Assembly: GCA_041398005.1 (NCBI GenBank)
Contig: JAWKVP010000016.1
Span: 9,457 to 73,456 of the forward strand
DNA: 64,000 nucleotides
Source: JAGREO01 sp020446285
GTDB lineage: Bacteria > Pseudomonadota > Alphaproteobacteria > Geminicoccales > Geminicoccaceae
Direction of reading: 5' to 3'
Below the pieces are notes generated by a model. The model did not search any database. It saw only the letters and a program-made list of their open reading frames with translations, and was not told the origin of the DNA. The position numbers and the translations under genes were made by a program. This document shows positions 8,614-17,554 of this stretch, one piece after another (within the stretch, counting starts at the first letter, position 1; the number at the start of each line of letters is the position of its first letter).

Positions 8614-9381
8614 ATGCGCATCGGAATTCTGCAGGCGGGTCATGTGCCGCCCGAGCTTGCCGCGAGCCACGACGATTACGGGATGATGATCCAGAGGATG
8701 ATCGCGCGCGGCGGTCGGGAATTTTCCTTCACGGTCTTTCCTGTGGTCGACGACCGGTTCCCGTCGGCCATCGATGAATGCGACGGCTATGTCATCAGCG
8801 GCTCGCGCTTCGGCGCCTATGAGGATCATCCCTGGATCCGCAGGCTCGAGCAGTTCATCCGCGACTGTTTTACAGCCTCGCTGCCGATGGTCGGCATCTG
8901 TTTCGGTCATCAGATCATGGCGAAGGCGCTCGGCGGCCGGGTGGAGAAGGCGGCCGCCGGCTGGGGGGTGGGAACACACGAGCACAGGCTTTTGAGCGCA
9001 CCCGGCTGGCATGACCGCCCGTCCATCGAGATCAATGTGATGCATCAGGATCAGGTGGTGGAACTGCCGCCGGACAGCCGCGTGATCGCAAGCTCGTCCT
9101 TCTGTCCCGTCGCCGCCCTGGAATTCGCGGACAACGGCCTGTCCTTTCAGGGGCACCCCGAGTTCAACAACGGCTACGAACGCGCACTGATCGAAGCCCG
9201 GCGGGGTCGCGTCGTGCCGGAGGCGGTCGCCGACACCGCGCTCGCAAAGCTGCCCGGCGGCGATCTCGCCCGCGATGCCGACACGCTCTCGCGCTGGATC
9301 GCGGATTTCCTCCATGCCGCCCATTTGCGCCGCACCGAAGCGCCTGTCGCTGCTGTCGACATTTCGTCAACGCGCCCCTGA
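8614..9381 (+). CDS. Class I glutamine amidotransferase (GMP-synthase-like)
   Basis: A stand-alone GATase-1 domain of 255 residues. The nucleophile Cys96 sits in GICFGHQ, and the partner His181 and Glu183 in FQGHPEFNN, so the triad is complete. A GAAAGG site lies seven bases before ATG 8614. Relatives of this single-domain type act in glutamine hydrolysis or in gamma-glutamyl amide breakdown. No synthetase partner is adjacent. An M20 amidohydrolase starts about 18 bases downstream, so the two probably form one transcript. Confidence 0.85.
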   Translation: MRIGILQAGHVPPELAASHDDYGMMIQRMIARGGREFSFTVFPVVDDRFPSAIDECDGYVISGSRFGAYEDHPWIRRLEQFIRDCFTASLPMVGICFGHQIMAKALGGRVEKAAAGWGVGTHEHRLLSAPGWHDRPSIEINVMHQDQVVELPPDSRVIASSSFCPVAALEFADNGLSFQGHPEFNNGYERALIEARRGRVVPEAVADTALAKLPGGDLARDADTLSRWIADFLHAAHLRRTEAPVAAVDISSTRP

Positions 9382-9398
9382 GCCTTGTGAGAAACGGA

Positions 9399-10559
9399 AT
9401 GGAGATCGAGAGCGGGATCGCCGCCTGTGCGGATGAGCTGACGGCCATACAGCGTGACCTGCATCAGCATCCGGAACTCGGATTCCAGGAGGTGCGGACC
9501 TCCGGCATCGTTGCCGAAAAGCTCGAAAGCTGGGGCATCGAGGTGCATCGCGGCCTTGGCGGGACGGGTGTCGTCGGCGTCATCGAGGGACGCGCGGGCA
9601 AGGGGCGGAGCATCGGCCTTCGCGCCGACATGGATGCGCTGCCCATCGAGGAACGGACGAATCTCCCCTGGCGCTCGCGGACACCCGGCATCTTTCACGG
9701 CTGCGGTCACGATGCGCACACGACGATGCTCCTCGGCGCCGCCCGCCATCTCGCCTCGAGCCGGAATTTCGCCGGTCGCGTCGTGCTGATCTTCCAGCCG
9801 GCGGAGGAGGGGCTCGGCGGCGCGCGGGCGATGCTCGCCGACGGCCTGTTCGACAGGTTCCCCTGCGACGAGATCTACGCCATTCACAATTCGCCCTATC
9901 ACGGTCCGGGCGAGGTCGGCATACGTCCGGGAACGGCCATGGCCGGCGCCGATTTCTTCGATATCCGCATCAACGGCCGGGGCAGCCACGGGGCGATGCC
10001 GCAGGTCGCGCGCGATCCGATCTATATCGCGACCACGCTCGTGCAGGCGCTGCAGTCGATCGTCAGCCGCAATGCGACGCCGACCGATCCGGCGGTGCTG
10101 TCGGTCACGCAGTTCCACAGCGGTTCCGCCTATAATGTCATTCCCGACACGGCAATCGTCTCCGGGACGATGCGCATGTTCTCCGACGGGCTGCGCCGGC
10201 TGATGCGCCAGCGCATGCGCACGATCTGCGAGGGCATGGCAGCGAGTTTCGAGGTGGAGATCGAGGTCGATATCCGCGACATCTTCGAGGTGCTCGTCAA
10301 TGATGCCGACCTTTCCCGCGCGGTGGCCGATGCCGCCGGCGAGATCGTCGGTGCAGAGAGGGTCTCGATGAAATCCGAACGGACCATGGGCAGCGAGGAT
10401 TTCGCCGACATGCTGCGGGTCGTTCCCGGCGCCTACTTCACGCTTGGACACAAGGGCGAGGTGCCGCTGCACAATCCGGGGTTCATTCTCGACGAGGGGA
10501 TCCTGCCGGTGGGCGCGTCGATCTTCGCGCGGATCGCCGAAAGGCGCCTCGCCGCCTGA
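9399..10559 (+). CDS. M20-family amidohydrolase (hippurate hydrolase / N-acyl-amino-acid hydrolase type)
   Basis: A zinc-dependent peptidase-family amidohydrolase of about 386 residues. It shows GLRADMDALPIEE, HGCGHDAHTTMLLGAA and FQPAEEGLGGARAML, which carry the metal ligands and catalytic Glu, then a dimerisation part with NGRGSHGAMPQ and a final SEDFADML segment. It would cleave an N-acyl or amide bond of an amino-acid derivative. GTG 9387 is an alternative start; neither site has a strong Shine-Dalgarno. The next gene is a TRAP solute-binding protein, which could supply an organic-acid substrate. Confidence 0.87.
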   Translation: MEIESGIAACADELTAIQRDLHQHPELGFQEVRTSGIVAEKLESWGIEVHRGLGGTGVVGVIEGRAGKGRSIGLRADMDALPIEERTNLPWRSRTPGIFHGCGHDAHTTMLLGAARHLASSRNFAGRVVLIFQPAEEGLGGARAMLADGLFDRFPCDEIYAIHNSPYHGPGEVGIRPGTAMAGADFFDIRINGRGSHGAMPQVARDPIYIATTLVQALQSIVSRNATPTDPAVLSVTQFHSGSAYNVIPDTAIVSGTMRMFSDGLRRLMRQRMRTICEGMAASFEVEIEVDIRDIFEVLVNDADLSRAVADAAGEIVGAERVSMKSERTMGSEDFADMLRVVPGAYFTLGHKGEVPLHNPGFILDEGILPVGASIFARIAERRLAA

Positions 10560-10682
10560 TGGCGTGTTGAAGCGCGGCACTTGTCCTGCTCACCGGGCCT
10601 ATCTTCAGGGCGGGCAAGGTTGCGGCCTGCATGAACGGCTGGCAGTCTTCAGCGGACCGACATCGAACAAGGGAGGTTGAAC

Positions 10683-11720
10683 ATGTCGATCGTCAGGCAT
10701 CTCGCGGCCGTGGCCGGCCTTGCCATCATCGCTTCGCTGGCTACTGTCGCCGAGGCCTAGGACAAGACCATCAAGATCGGCTTTCTCGGCTCCGAGACGG
10801 ACGAGGACTGGGAAGGGTCGATCGTCTTCAAGGATTATGTGGAAAGCCGCACCAATGGCGGGATCGCGGTGGAGATCTATCCCTCGGCGCAGTTCTGCGG
10901 CAATTTCCGCGAATGTATCGAGGGCGTGCAGGCGGGCACGCTGGAAGTCACCATCTCCACCATCGGCGGCTTCGGCAACATCTTCCCGGCCGGACAGGTC
11001 CTCGACATTCCCTACATGTTCCGTGACGACCGGGTGGCCGAATGCGTGTTCGACGGACCGTTCACCCGCGAACTGCGCGACGCGGTGCTCGCCGAGATCC
11101 CCTCGCTGCGACTGATGGCCATTGGCAATACCGGCGGCTGGCGGAATTTCGCCACCGTGAGCAAACAGATCAGGACGCCCGCCGATGTCGCGGGACAGAA
11201 GATCCGCACCATTCCCGCCGACATCCAGATCGAGATGGTCAAGATGCTCGGCGGCAATCCCACACCCGTCGCCTGGCCCGAAGTCTACACCTCGCTCGCC
11301 ACCGGCGTCGTCGAGGGCACGAAGAACGGCATCACCGACATCGTCTCGATGAACTTCCAGGACCATCTGCGCTATCTGACCCTCGATGGCCATGCCTACA
11401 TGGCCGCTCTCTGGTGGCTGAACGGGGATTTCTGGGAAAGCCTCGACGATGCCGAAAAGCGCATCGTCCATGACGCCTTCCAGCATCTGAAAGACGTCAC
11501 CCGCGCCGCACCCATGCGCAACGGCATCGCCGCCTACGAAGCCTTCCGCGAGGCCGGCGGCGAAATCTACGTTCCGGGCCCCGAGGAAAAGAAGGCCTTC
11601 CAGGACGCCACCGCCGGCATGAAGGACTGGTTCATCGCGCAATATGGCGATGAATGGGTCACGAGACTCGATGCCGCCATCGCCGACTGCGAGGCCGACA
11701 TCGAAGCCGAACTGCAATAG
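10683..11720 (+). pseudogene. TRAP transporter solute-binding protein (DctP), amber-interrupted
   Basis: The reading frame begins at ATG 10683 behind a near-perfect AAGGGAGG site and encodes a typical signal peptide (hydrophobic run ending in TVAEA). Codon 26 (10758-10760) is TAG, exactly at the expected cleavage point, after which the frame is intact for 320 codons and reads as a DctP-family periplasmic binding protein (DKTIKIGFLG, then AGQKIRTIPADIQIEM and the PVAWPEVYTSLATGVVEG signature). Most likely a CAG codon changed to TAG. No DctQ or DctM membrane genes follow. A sequencing error cannot be excluded. Internal restart would give a protein with no signal peptide. Confidence 0.85.
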
Positions 11721-11856
11721 CGTCCAGGCGGCATGCAAGCGCGTCACGCCGGCCTGCGGTGTGACGCGCAACGCCGACCGTGTTGTTCGGCAACATTTGT
11801 CCGACGGCAACTGGCAAAATTCCCCAACTGTATAGATTCACCGCGAGCCAAAGCCC

Positions 11857-11917
11857 TGTATACAATCAGGCTTTTCGGAATCTCGCGTGCGTGTCGTCGG
11901 CATGGAAGCTGTATACA
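11857..11917. promoter_or_regulatory. Two TGTATACA palindromes, GntR-type operator candidates
   Basis: The palindrome TGTATACA occurs at 11857-11864 and 11910-11917, 53 bases apart (about five helical turns), with a related CTGTATAG at 11828. This matches the core of operators used by the FadR/GntR subfamily. The sites lie in the roughly 315-base stretch (11721-12034) between the broken TRAP gene and a group II intron remnant, which holds no gene. Neither a regulator nor an intact regulated gene is adjacent, so this is probably the leftover control region of a deleted operon. Confidence 0.45.
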
Positions 11918-12034
11918 GGTCTCGTCGCGGCGGCGATGGCGGCGTCCCCGGCGTCGCGCAAGCGGCCGCGTTCGGCCAGGATCGCGTGCGGGTCGGGGAC
12001 CAGTCGGTGAACGTGAACAGCGAGCCATCTGGCG

Positions 12035-12401
12035 AGGAGCTTCGATTTCCTCGGCTTCACCCACTACATGCGCAAGCGCCCGAAGCGCGGCTACCCGCCT
12101 TGCTCGTAAACCGGCCGAGGACCGTCGCAATCGCTTTCTGGCGCGGGCCAAGGCGTGGGTCACCGAGCATCGCCATCTGTCGCCCTGGTTTCACGCCAAG
12201 GTCCTGCGCCGCAAGCTTTTGGGCTACTACGCCTATTTCGGTTTGCGGCACTGTCTGTCGACACTACGCCACATCAAGTGGCACACCGAAAGGCTCTGGA
12301 TCACGGCGCTGCGTAACCGTAGCCAACGGCACAAGCTCCCTTGGAGCCGCGTGGCCAACCAGCCATGGTTTCGTATGCTGCCCGAACCCAAACTGCGCTA
12401 A
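12035..12401 (+). pseudogene. Group II intron reverse transcriptase/maturase, C-terminal remnant
   Basis: Translation in two frames gives pieces of a group II intron-encoded protein. FDFLGFTHYMRKRPKRGY is read in one frame from 12041, then a shift near 12100 continues with RKLLGYYAYFGLRHCLSTLRH and LWITALRNRSQRHKLPWSRV to the end at 12401. These match the last part of the reverse transcriptase and the maturase (X) domain. The catalytic reverse-transcriptase part with YADD is absent, so the element is 5'-truncated and frameshifted. The RNA domains that normally follow are still present just downstream. Confidence 0.8.
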
Positions 12402-12422
12402 CGCAGCGGAGGCAACACCTGG

Positions 12423-12494
12423 GAGCCGGATGCCTTAATCGGGCACGTCCGGTTCTGCGAGGGGGGCGGTCAGAAATGACCGTCCCTACCTCAC
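12423..12494 (+). ncRNA. Group II intron domain V and VI (3' end of a truncated intron)
   Basis: Directly after the maturase remnant, GAGCCGGA (12423-12430) pairs with TCCGGTTC (12448-12455) around a smaller inner stem, the shape and sequence of intron domain V. It is followed by a second hairpin, GGGGCGGTCA-GAAA-TGACCGTCCC (about 12462-12486), and CTACCTCAC, which fits domain VI with a branch-point A. The 3' splice junction should be near 12494. Because the 5' intron half is missing, it cannot splice by itself. Confidence 0.72.
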
Positions 12495-12572
12495 CGGAAA
12501 TCATTTCCCCCGGTCTTGTCCTTCTCCTGAAATCGCCTGCGATCAGCGGGCAGCGAGGCCTTCGAGGATGGA

Positions 12573-13664
12573 TCAGGTCGGGGGGGCGAGGGCGATGACG
12601 CGGGTGGCGGCCTGGCGGACTTCGTCCTCGATTGCCGTGGATGGTGTGCGAAAGGGTTTGCCGAGGGGGACGGCAAGGCCGCGTTCATAGAGCTGTTCGT
12701 GAAATCCCGTTAGATCGCGCGCAAAGCCCAGAAGGCCCCGCGCCCGAAGCCAGTCACCCGGCTGCGAGCCGGGTTCGAGGATCCGTGCGGTCGCGATGTT
12801 GCGCCAGAAACGTGACGATCTTTCCGTGGGCAGGGCGAAGATGGCGAGCGGCTTGCCCAGTCCCAGAACCTCGACCTGCATCGAAATGCTGTCGCCGGTG
12901 ACGACGAAGCGATCGGCGAGCGCGAGCAGCGCCTGATAGGGATTGTCGCTGTCGGGATCGACGCCGAAACGGAAGATCCGCGACGGGCTCCGGATCTCTT
13001 CGGCGAGCGCTCCGGTCACCTCCTGACCCGTGCGTCTGCTCGTCGTGACGAACAGCGAACCGCCGTCACGCCCGACCATGCTTGCGAGTTCGCCGGCGAG
13101 CCCGCGGCCGGTGTCGGCGTCGAAGCGAAAGGGACGGGTCCGGCCACCGACGAGAACGGCGGTGAGCGGTCGCGGCATGTCCGCCAGCGTCCCGCGCCAC
13201 CGTGCGGCGGCCTCCGCGAGACGGGCCGGATCGGCGCGCATCAGGGGAAGCCGCAGCGGGTACACATTGTCCGCTTCGGGGAGCCGGTACTGGGGCGGCG
13301 TGATGACCAGATCGAAACGGTCCAGCCAGCGTTTGGGCCGGCCGATGAGCACGATCCGGGTCGTCGGCGAACGCTCCCTGATCCAGAGGGCGGCCATGCT
13401 CGGCCTGCTGCCGATCGTGATCAGTATGTCCGGCCAGGGTGGTTCGAGCCTGTCGGACAGGTCCGGATCGAGATGATCGAGCGAGGGGCGAAAGCGTGGC
13501 TTGCCGAACTGGAATTCCGCCTTCATGCGAAGGTTGCGGACCTCGCTGGCCCATGGCAAGGCCGCCGCAAGTGCCCGAACCTGCGCATTGTCGCCCAGTT
13601 TTTCGGCAAGCAGAAGCCAGACGCGCGGGGTTCCCGGAGGATGTTCCCTGTTTTCCTGTTCCAT
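12573..13664 (-). CDS. ELM1/GtrOC1-family putative nucleoside-diphosphate-sugar epimerase-like protein
   Basis: A protein of about 363 residues with the layout of the ELM1 family (mitochondrial fission ELM1 and its alphaproteobacterial relatives): VWLLLAEKLGDNAQ at the start, WPDILITIGSRPSM, VLIGRPKRWLDRFDLVITPPQYRLP, and TGDSISMQVEVLGLGKPLAIF late. The fold is related to GT-B glycosyltransferases. Bacterial function is not established. The start is set at ATG 13664; the upstream 48 codons of open frame run through an inverted repeat and have no family similarity. Confidence 0.8.
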   Translation of the reverse strand: MEQENREHPPGTPRVWLLLAEKLGDNAQVRALAAALPWASEVRNLRMKAEFQFGKPRFRPSLDHLDPDLSDRLEPPWPDILITIGSRPSMAALWIRERSPTTRIVLIGRPKRWLDRFDLVITPPQYRLPEADNVYPLRLPLMRADPARLAEAAARWRGTLADMPRPLTAVLVGGRTRPFRFDADTGRGLAGELASMVGRDGGSLFVTTSRRTGQEVTGALAEEIRSPSRIFRFGVDPDSDNPYQALLALADRFVVTGDSISMQVEVLGLGKPLAIFALPTERSSRFWRNIATARILEPGSQPGDWLRARGLLGFARDLTGFHEQLYERGLAVPLGKPFRTPSTAIEDEVRQAATRVIALAPPT

Positions 13665-13675
13665 TGCCGCTCTAT

Positions 13676-13713
13676 AGGGCGTTTCCCGAACGGGTGTCAT
13701 CGGGAAACGCCCT
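13676..13713. repeat. Perfect 13-bp inverted repeat upstream of the ELM1 gene
   Basis: AGGGCGTTTCCCG (13676-13688) and its exact complement (13701-13713) flank a 12-base loop. The right arm with its flank (GGGAAACGCCCTGTCG) recurs with one change in another hairpin at 27444-27459, so this may be a dispersed palindromic element. It lies between two leftward genes and could also terminate the upstream GGDEF-EAL transcript, though no U-tract is visible. Confidence 0.6.
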
Positions 13714-13871
13714 GTCGACTTGTTTCGTCGCATTTCCTTGCCGTTCAATCGTTCCGGCTGAACGGGAAAAGCTTGTCGCGGCCGGATCGTCCGTTCCAGT
13801 GAAGTCATGAACGGCAGGCAAATGGTCGCAGAACAGCAGGCGCGGATGCAGGGAGGGAACGGGGCGGCAGG

Positions 13872-15959
13872 TCAGACCGGCGCGGTCGATATGCGATGCT
13901 GCACTTCGCGCTCGTTTGCGACCACCCAAGCGGGAATGTCATCGGCCTGCATCGGGCGGGCGAAGAAGAAGCCCTGCAGCTGATCGCAACCGAGCCCCGA
14001 AAGCCAGTCGGCGGTGACCTTGTTCTCGACCCCCTCGGCGACGACGCGCAGGCCGAGGCCATGTGCGAGCTTGACCACCGAGCGGACGACGACCGCCGAC
14101 CCCTTGTCATGCGCCATGCCGTCGATGAAACCACGGTCGATCTTGAGCTCGTCGATGGGAAGGCGCTGGAGCATCGGCAATGAGGAATAGCCGGTGCCGA
14201 AATCGTCGAGAGACAGGGAGACGCCGAGTTCATGAAGGCCGCGCATGACCTCGAGCGTGCCGTCCGGATCGTTCATGATCGCGGCTTCCGGTATCTCCAG
14301 CAGGAGCCTGTCCGGCCTGCCGTGCCAGTTGGCGAGGAGAAGACGGAGAATCTTCGGGAAGGTCTTGTCCTGCAGCCACTTGCCGGAGAGATTGACGGCG
14401 AGCGAGATGTCGAGACCGGCATGCCGCCACTGCCTCTGGGCTTCGAGACAGGTATTGAGGACCGCAAGCGTGAGCGGCATGATCAGGCCGGTCTGTTCCG
14501 CGAGCGGAATGAACTCGGAGGGCTCGAGCACGCCGCGTTGCGGGTGTTCCCAGCGTACCAGCGCCTCGACACCGGAAATGCGCCAGTCGCCGCCCATCAC
14601 CTTCGGCTGATAGATGACGCTCAGATCGCCATTGTCGATCGCCGCCTTGAGCTGGCGTTGCAGCTGGGTCTTCTGCGTGTTCTGGTAGTCCTGTTCGGTG
14701 TCGAACACGCAATAGCCGAACCTGCCGCGCTTGGCCTTGTACATGGCGGCGTCGGCATTGTTGAGCAGCGTCTCGAGATCCTCGCCATGCTGCGGATAGA
14801 CCGCGACACCGATGCTCACGCCGAGATCGAGCGACATGCCCTCGATGGTGAAGGGATCGAGGATCTCCTCCACGAGGCGTTCGGCGACGGCGCGCGCGGT
14901 ATCGACATCCGTCGAAGGCGGAAGAAGGACCGCGAACTCGTCGCCGCCGAGCCGCGAGAGCGTGTCGGTCCGCCGAAGCGGCCCCGCAAGCCGCGGGCCG
15001 ACAGCCTGCAACAGGAGATCGCCGACATGATGGCCGAGATTGTCGTTGACCTGCTTGAACTTGTCGAGATCGAGCAGAAGCAGCGCCATCGGCTCGCGGC
15101 GGCGTTCGGCGATCGCCAGAGCGTGATGGATCCGGTCGTGCAGCAGCACGCGGTTGGGCAGACCGGTCAGCGAATCGTGAAGTGCCAGCTGCTCGAGCCT
15201 CGCGGTCTTGCCGGCACGCTCGGAAATGTCGGAGATACGGATCGCTCCGCGCCAGCGTTCACCCTCTCCCTCACCGGCAAGCGACACCTCGACCTTCACG
15301 GGTTCACTCGATTCCCGCCGGAGCTCCGTTTCGACGAGCAAGGGTGCCGCGGCACCGAGATCGGCATAGTCCTCGGTTTTCAGGACGGGCAGGAAACGGC
15401 TGGCATGCCGTCCGACGCCATCATGACCGAGAAGACGCGTGGCAGCACCGTTGGCGGAGAGGATCTTGCCCCGGGCGTCGACGGTGATGACCGCATCGAA
15501 CATGATCTCGGTCGCACCCGAGAGGCTCGCGGCCGTGCCCCGCACGATCGGCGCGAGCCCGGCGAGCGCCGTGTCGCCGGGAACGAGCGAGGCGAGGGCG
15601 GCGATCGCCGCAACCTCGACGATGCCGGCAAGGAGGGCCGGAATGAGGGAAGCCAGCATCAGCACGAAGCGAAGGGCGCGGCCTTGATGCAGCCGCTTGC
15701 CGGGAGGCGAGAACTGGACGGCGGCGGGACCGAGGAGGCCGATCAGGCATCCGGTCGCAAAGTGTGCGGGCCCGCCATCGACCGGGAAAAGATGGAGGAG
15801 CGGCAGTCCCCCGGGTGTCGAGAGAGGCAACGGAACCAGGCCGAGTGCCGCGACGATCGCGAGAGCGGTCGCGGCCAGCCACAGGTAACCTGACAGGATA
15901 GCTTTTCTGTACGCCACCAGAGAACGGCTTCTCACAGGAGCGACCGCGGGGCCGGACAC
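13872..15959 (-). CDS. Membrane GGDEF-EAL cyclic-di-GMP enzyme with PAS domain
   Basis: A 695-residue inner-membrane protein. Three or four hydrophobic segments lie in the first 140 residues. A PAS-like part (about 145-250, with FDAVITVDARGKILSANGAA) follows, then a GGDEF domain with intact RLGGDEFAVLL near residue 339 and an EAL domain with intact GVEALVRW near 464 and DDFGTGYSS later. Both active-site motifs look complete, so it could make and break cyclic-di-GMP, with one activity perhaps dominant. A PAS input next to a membrane anchor suggests a signal sensor. It is transcribed alone. Confidence 0.93.
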   Translation of the reverse strand: MSGPAVAPVRSRSLVAYRKAILSGYLWLAATALAIVAALGLVPLPLSTPGGLPLLHLFPVDGGPAHFATGCLIGLLGPAAVQFSPPGKRLHQGRALRFVLMLASLIPALLAGIVEVAAIAALASLVPGDTALAGLAPIVRGTAASLSGATEIMFDAVITVDARGKILSANGAATRLLGHDGVGRHASRFLPVLKTEDYADLGAAAPLLVETELRRESSEPVKVEVSLAGEGEGERWRGAIRISDISERAGKTARLEQLALHDSLTGLPNRVLLHDRIHHALAIAERRREPMALLLLDLDKFKQVNDNLGHHVGDLLLQAVGPRLAGPLRRTDTLSRLGGDEFAVLLPPSTDVDTARAVAERLVEEILDPFTIEGMSLDLGVSIGVAVYPQHGEDLETLLNNADAAMYKAKRGRFGYCVFDTEQDYQNTQKTQLQRQLKAAIDNGDLSVIYQPKVMGGDWRISGVEALVRWEHPQRGVLEPSEFIPLAEQTGLIMPLTLAVLNTCLEAQRQWRHAGLDISLAVNLSGKWLQDKTFPKILRLLLANWHGRPDRLLLEIPEAAIMNDPDGTLEVMRGLHELGVSLSLDDFGTGYSSLPMLQRLPIDELKIDRGFIDGMAHDKGSAVVVRSVVKLAHGLGLRVVAEGVENKVTADWLSGLGCDQLQGFFFARPMQADDIPAWVVANEREVQHRISTAPV

Positions 15960-16045
15960 ATCGTCTCGACCTCATTCGGTCCGATGGGGCGATGCTAGCC
16001 GTTACAGGTTAACGAGAGGCTAAAATTCCCCGACGGTACAGGCAT

Positions 16046-17521
16046 TCAGCGCCGGTAGTTGGGAGCCTCGCGGGTGATGTCGACATCGTGGACATGGCTC
16101 TCGCGAACGCCCGCCTGGGTGACACGCAGAAACCGCGAGTTCCGCTGCATGTCGGCAAGCGTGGCATTGCCCGTATAGCCCATGGCCGCCTTGAGGCCGC
16201 CGACCAGCTGGTGAATGATGTTGGCGGTGGGACCTCGATACGGAACCTGTCCCTCGATGCCCTCGGGCACGAGCTTGAGCTGGTTGGAGACCTCCGCCTG
16301 AAAGTAGCGGTCGGCGGAACCCCGCGCCATCGCGCCGAGCGAGCCCATGCCGCGATAGGCCTTGTAGGAACGTCCCTGATAGAGAAAGACCTCGCCCGGA
16401 GCCTCGTCCGTCCCGGCGAGCATCGATCCGAGCATGACGCAATCCGCCCCGGCGGCAATGGCCTTGGCAAGATCGCCGGAAGCGCGGATGCCGCCATCGG
16501 CGATCACCGGAATGCCGGCCGCATGACAGCGTTCGGCGACATCCATCACCGCTGTCAGTTGCGGTACACCCACGCCTGCGACGATTCGCGTCGTGCAGAT
16601 CGAGCCCGGACCGATCCCGACCTTGATGGCATCGGCGCCGGCATCGACGAGAGCGCTCGCGGCGTCGGCCGTGGCGATATTGCCGGCCATGATGCGCGCG
16701 GCGTTGGTTTCCTTGCGGATGCGCGCCACCGACGAGATCACGCCGCGCGAATGACCGTGCGCCGTGTCCACCACGACGAGATCGACCCCCGCCTCGATCA
16801 GGGACATGGCGCGCTCGTATCCGTCATCGCCGGTTCCCGTGGCGGCGCCGACGCGAAGGCGGCCCTGCTCATCCTTGGCGGCTTCGGGAAAACGCTGGGC
16901 CTTCTCGATGTCCTTGACCGTTATGAGCCCCTTGAGACGATAGCTTTCATCGACCACCAGCAATTTCTCGATACGGTGGCGATGCAGCAGCTGGCGGGCC
17001 TCGCTGCGGGTGACGGACTCATTGACGGTCACGAGATTTTCGGACGTCATGAGCTCGCGCACCGGCACATCGACACGCTCGACGAAACGCACGTCGCGAT
17101 TGGTGAGAATGCCGACGAGCCGCCCCGACAGCGGATCGACCACAGGCAGGCCGGATATGTGGTGCCGCTCCATGATCGCGAGAGCCTCGCCGAGGGTGGT
17201 CGAGGGCTCGACGACACGGGGATTGACGACCATGCCGGCCTCGAAGGTCTTGACCTGGAGGACCTGGGATGCCTGTTCGTCGATGGTGAGGTTCTTGTGA
17301 ATGATGCCCATTCCGCCATGCTGGGCCATGACGATGGCCATCGATGCCTCGGTCACCGTATCCATCGCCGCCGACAGAAGGGGAATTCGAAGATCGATGC
17401 CATCGGCGATCCGCGTACTGACCCGTGCCTGGGCAGGAAGGACCTCGGAATAGCCGGGCTCGAGCAGCACGTCGTCAAAGGTCAGTGCCTCGCGCATGGC
17501 CACGCTGTCCGCCTGCGTCAT
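16046..17521 (-). CDS. guaB: Inosine-5'-monophosphate dehydrogenase
   Basis: Oxidises IMP to XMP with NAD, the first step to GMP. The protein is 491 residues, the usual length. It begins FDDVLLEPGYSEVLP, has two CBS domains in the middle (SGLPVVDPLSGRLVGILTNRD and EKLLVVDESYRLKGLITVKD) and the active-site loop GPGSICTTRIVAGVG with Cys309, then IPVIADGGIRASGDLAKAIAAGA. ATG 17521 has a CGGAG site upstream. Only about 30 bases separate it from the diverging HupE-like gene's likely start, so the promoters must overlap. Confidence 0.97.
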   Translation of the reverse strand: MTQADSVAMREALTFDDVLLEPGYSEVLPAQARVSTRIADGIDLRIPLLSAAMDTVTEASMAIVMAQHGGMGIIHKNLTIDEQASQVLQVKTFEAGMVVNPRVVEPSTTLGEALAIMERHHISGLPVVDPLSGRLVGILTNRDVRFVERVDVPVRELMTSENLVTVNESVTRSEARQLLHRHRIEKLLVVDESYRLKGLITVKDIEKAQRFPEAAKDEQGRLRVGAATGTGDDGYERAMSLIEAGVDLVVVDTAHGHSRGVISSVARIRKETNAARIMAGNIATADAASALVDAGADAIKVGIGPGSICTTRIVAGVGVPQLTAVMDVAERCHAAGIPVIADGGIRASGDLAKAIAAGADCVMLGSMLAGTDEAPGEVFLYQGRSYKAYRGMGSLGAMARGSADRYFQAEVSNQLKLVPEGIEGQVPYRGPTANIIHQLVGGLKAAMGYTGNATLADMQRNSRFLRVTQAGVRESHVHDVDITREAPNYRR

Positions 17522-17554
17522 GATGGAGTCTCCGGGAGGTCTGGAAGTCTGGCT

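Noticed and set aside
10758..10760. TAG in the TRAP gene as a pyrrolysine codon
   Set aside because: It is at a signal-peptide junction where Gln or Ala is usual, and no pyl genes are visible; a point mutation is simpler.
12035..12494. The maturase remnant as part of a diversity-generating retroelement, since BPP-1-like phages carry one
   Set aside because: It is 17 kb outside the prophage, lacks the reverse-transcriptase core, and is followed by group II intron domains V and VI; no variable/template repeat pair is seen in the tail genes.
14232..15893. A 553-codon open frame opposite the GGDEF-EAL gene
   Set aside because: Antisense to a protein with intact catalytic motifs; composition is Arg/Glu-rich without domains.
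16088..17554. The 490-codon extension upstream of the HupE-like protein
   Set aside because: It is the antisense of guaB; only the part after about 17.7 kb has family similarity.
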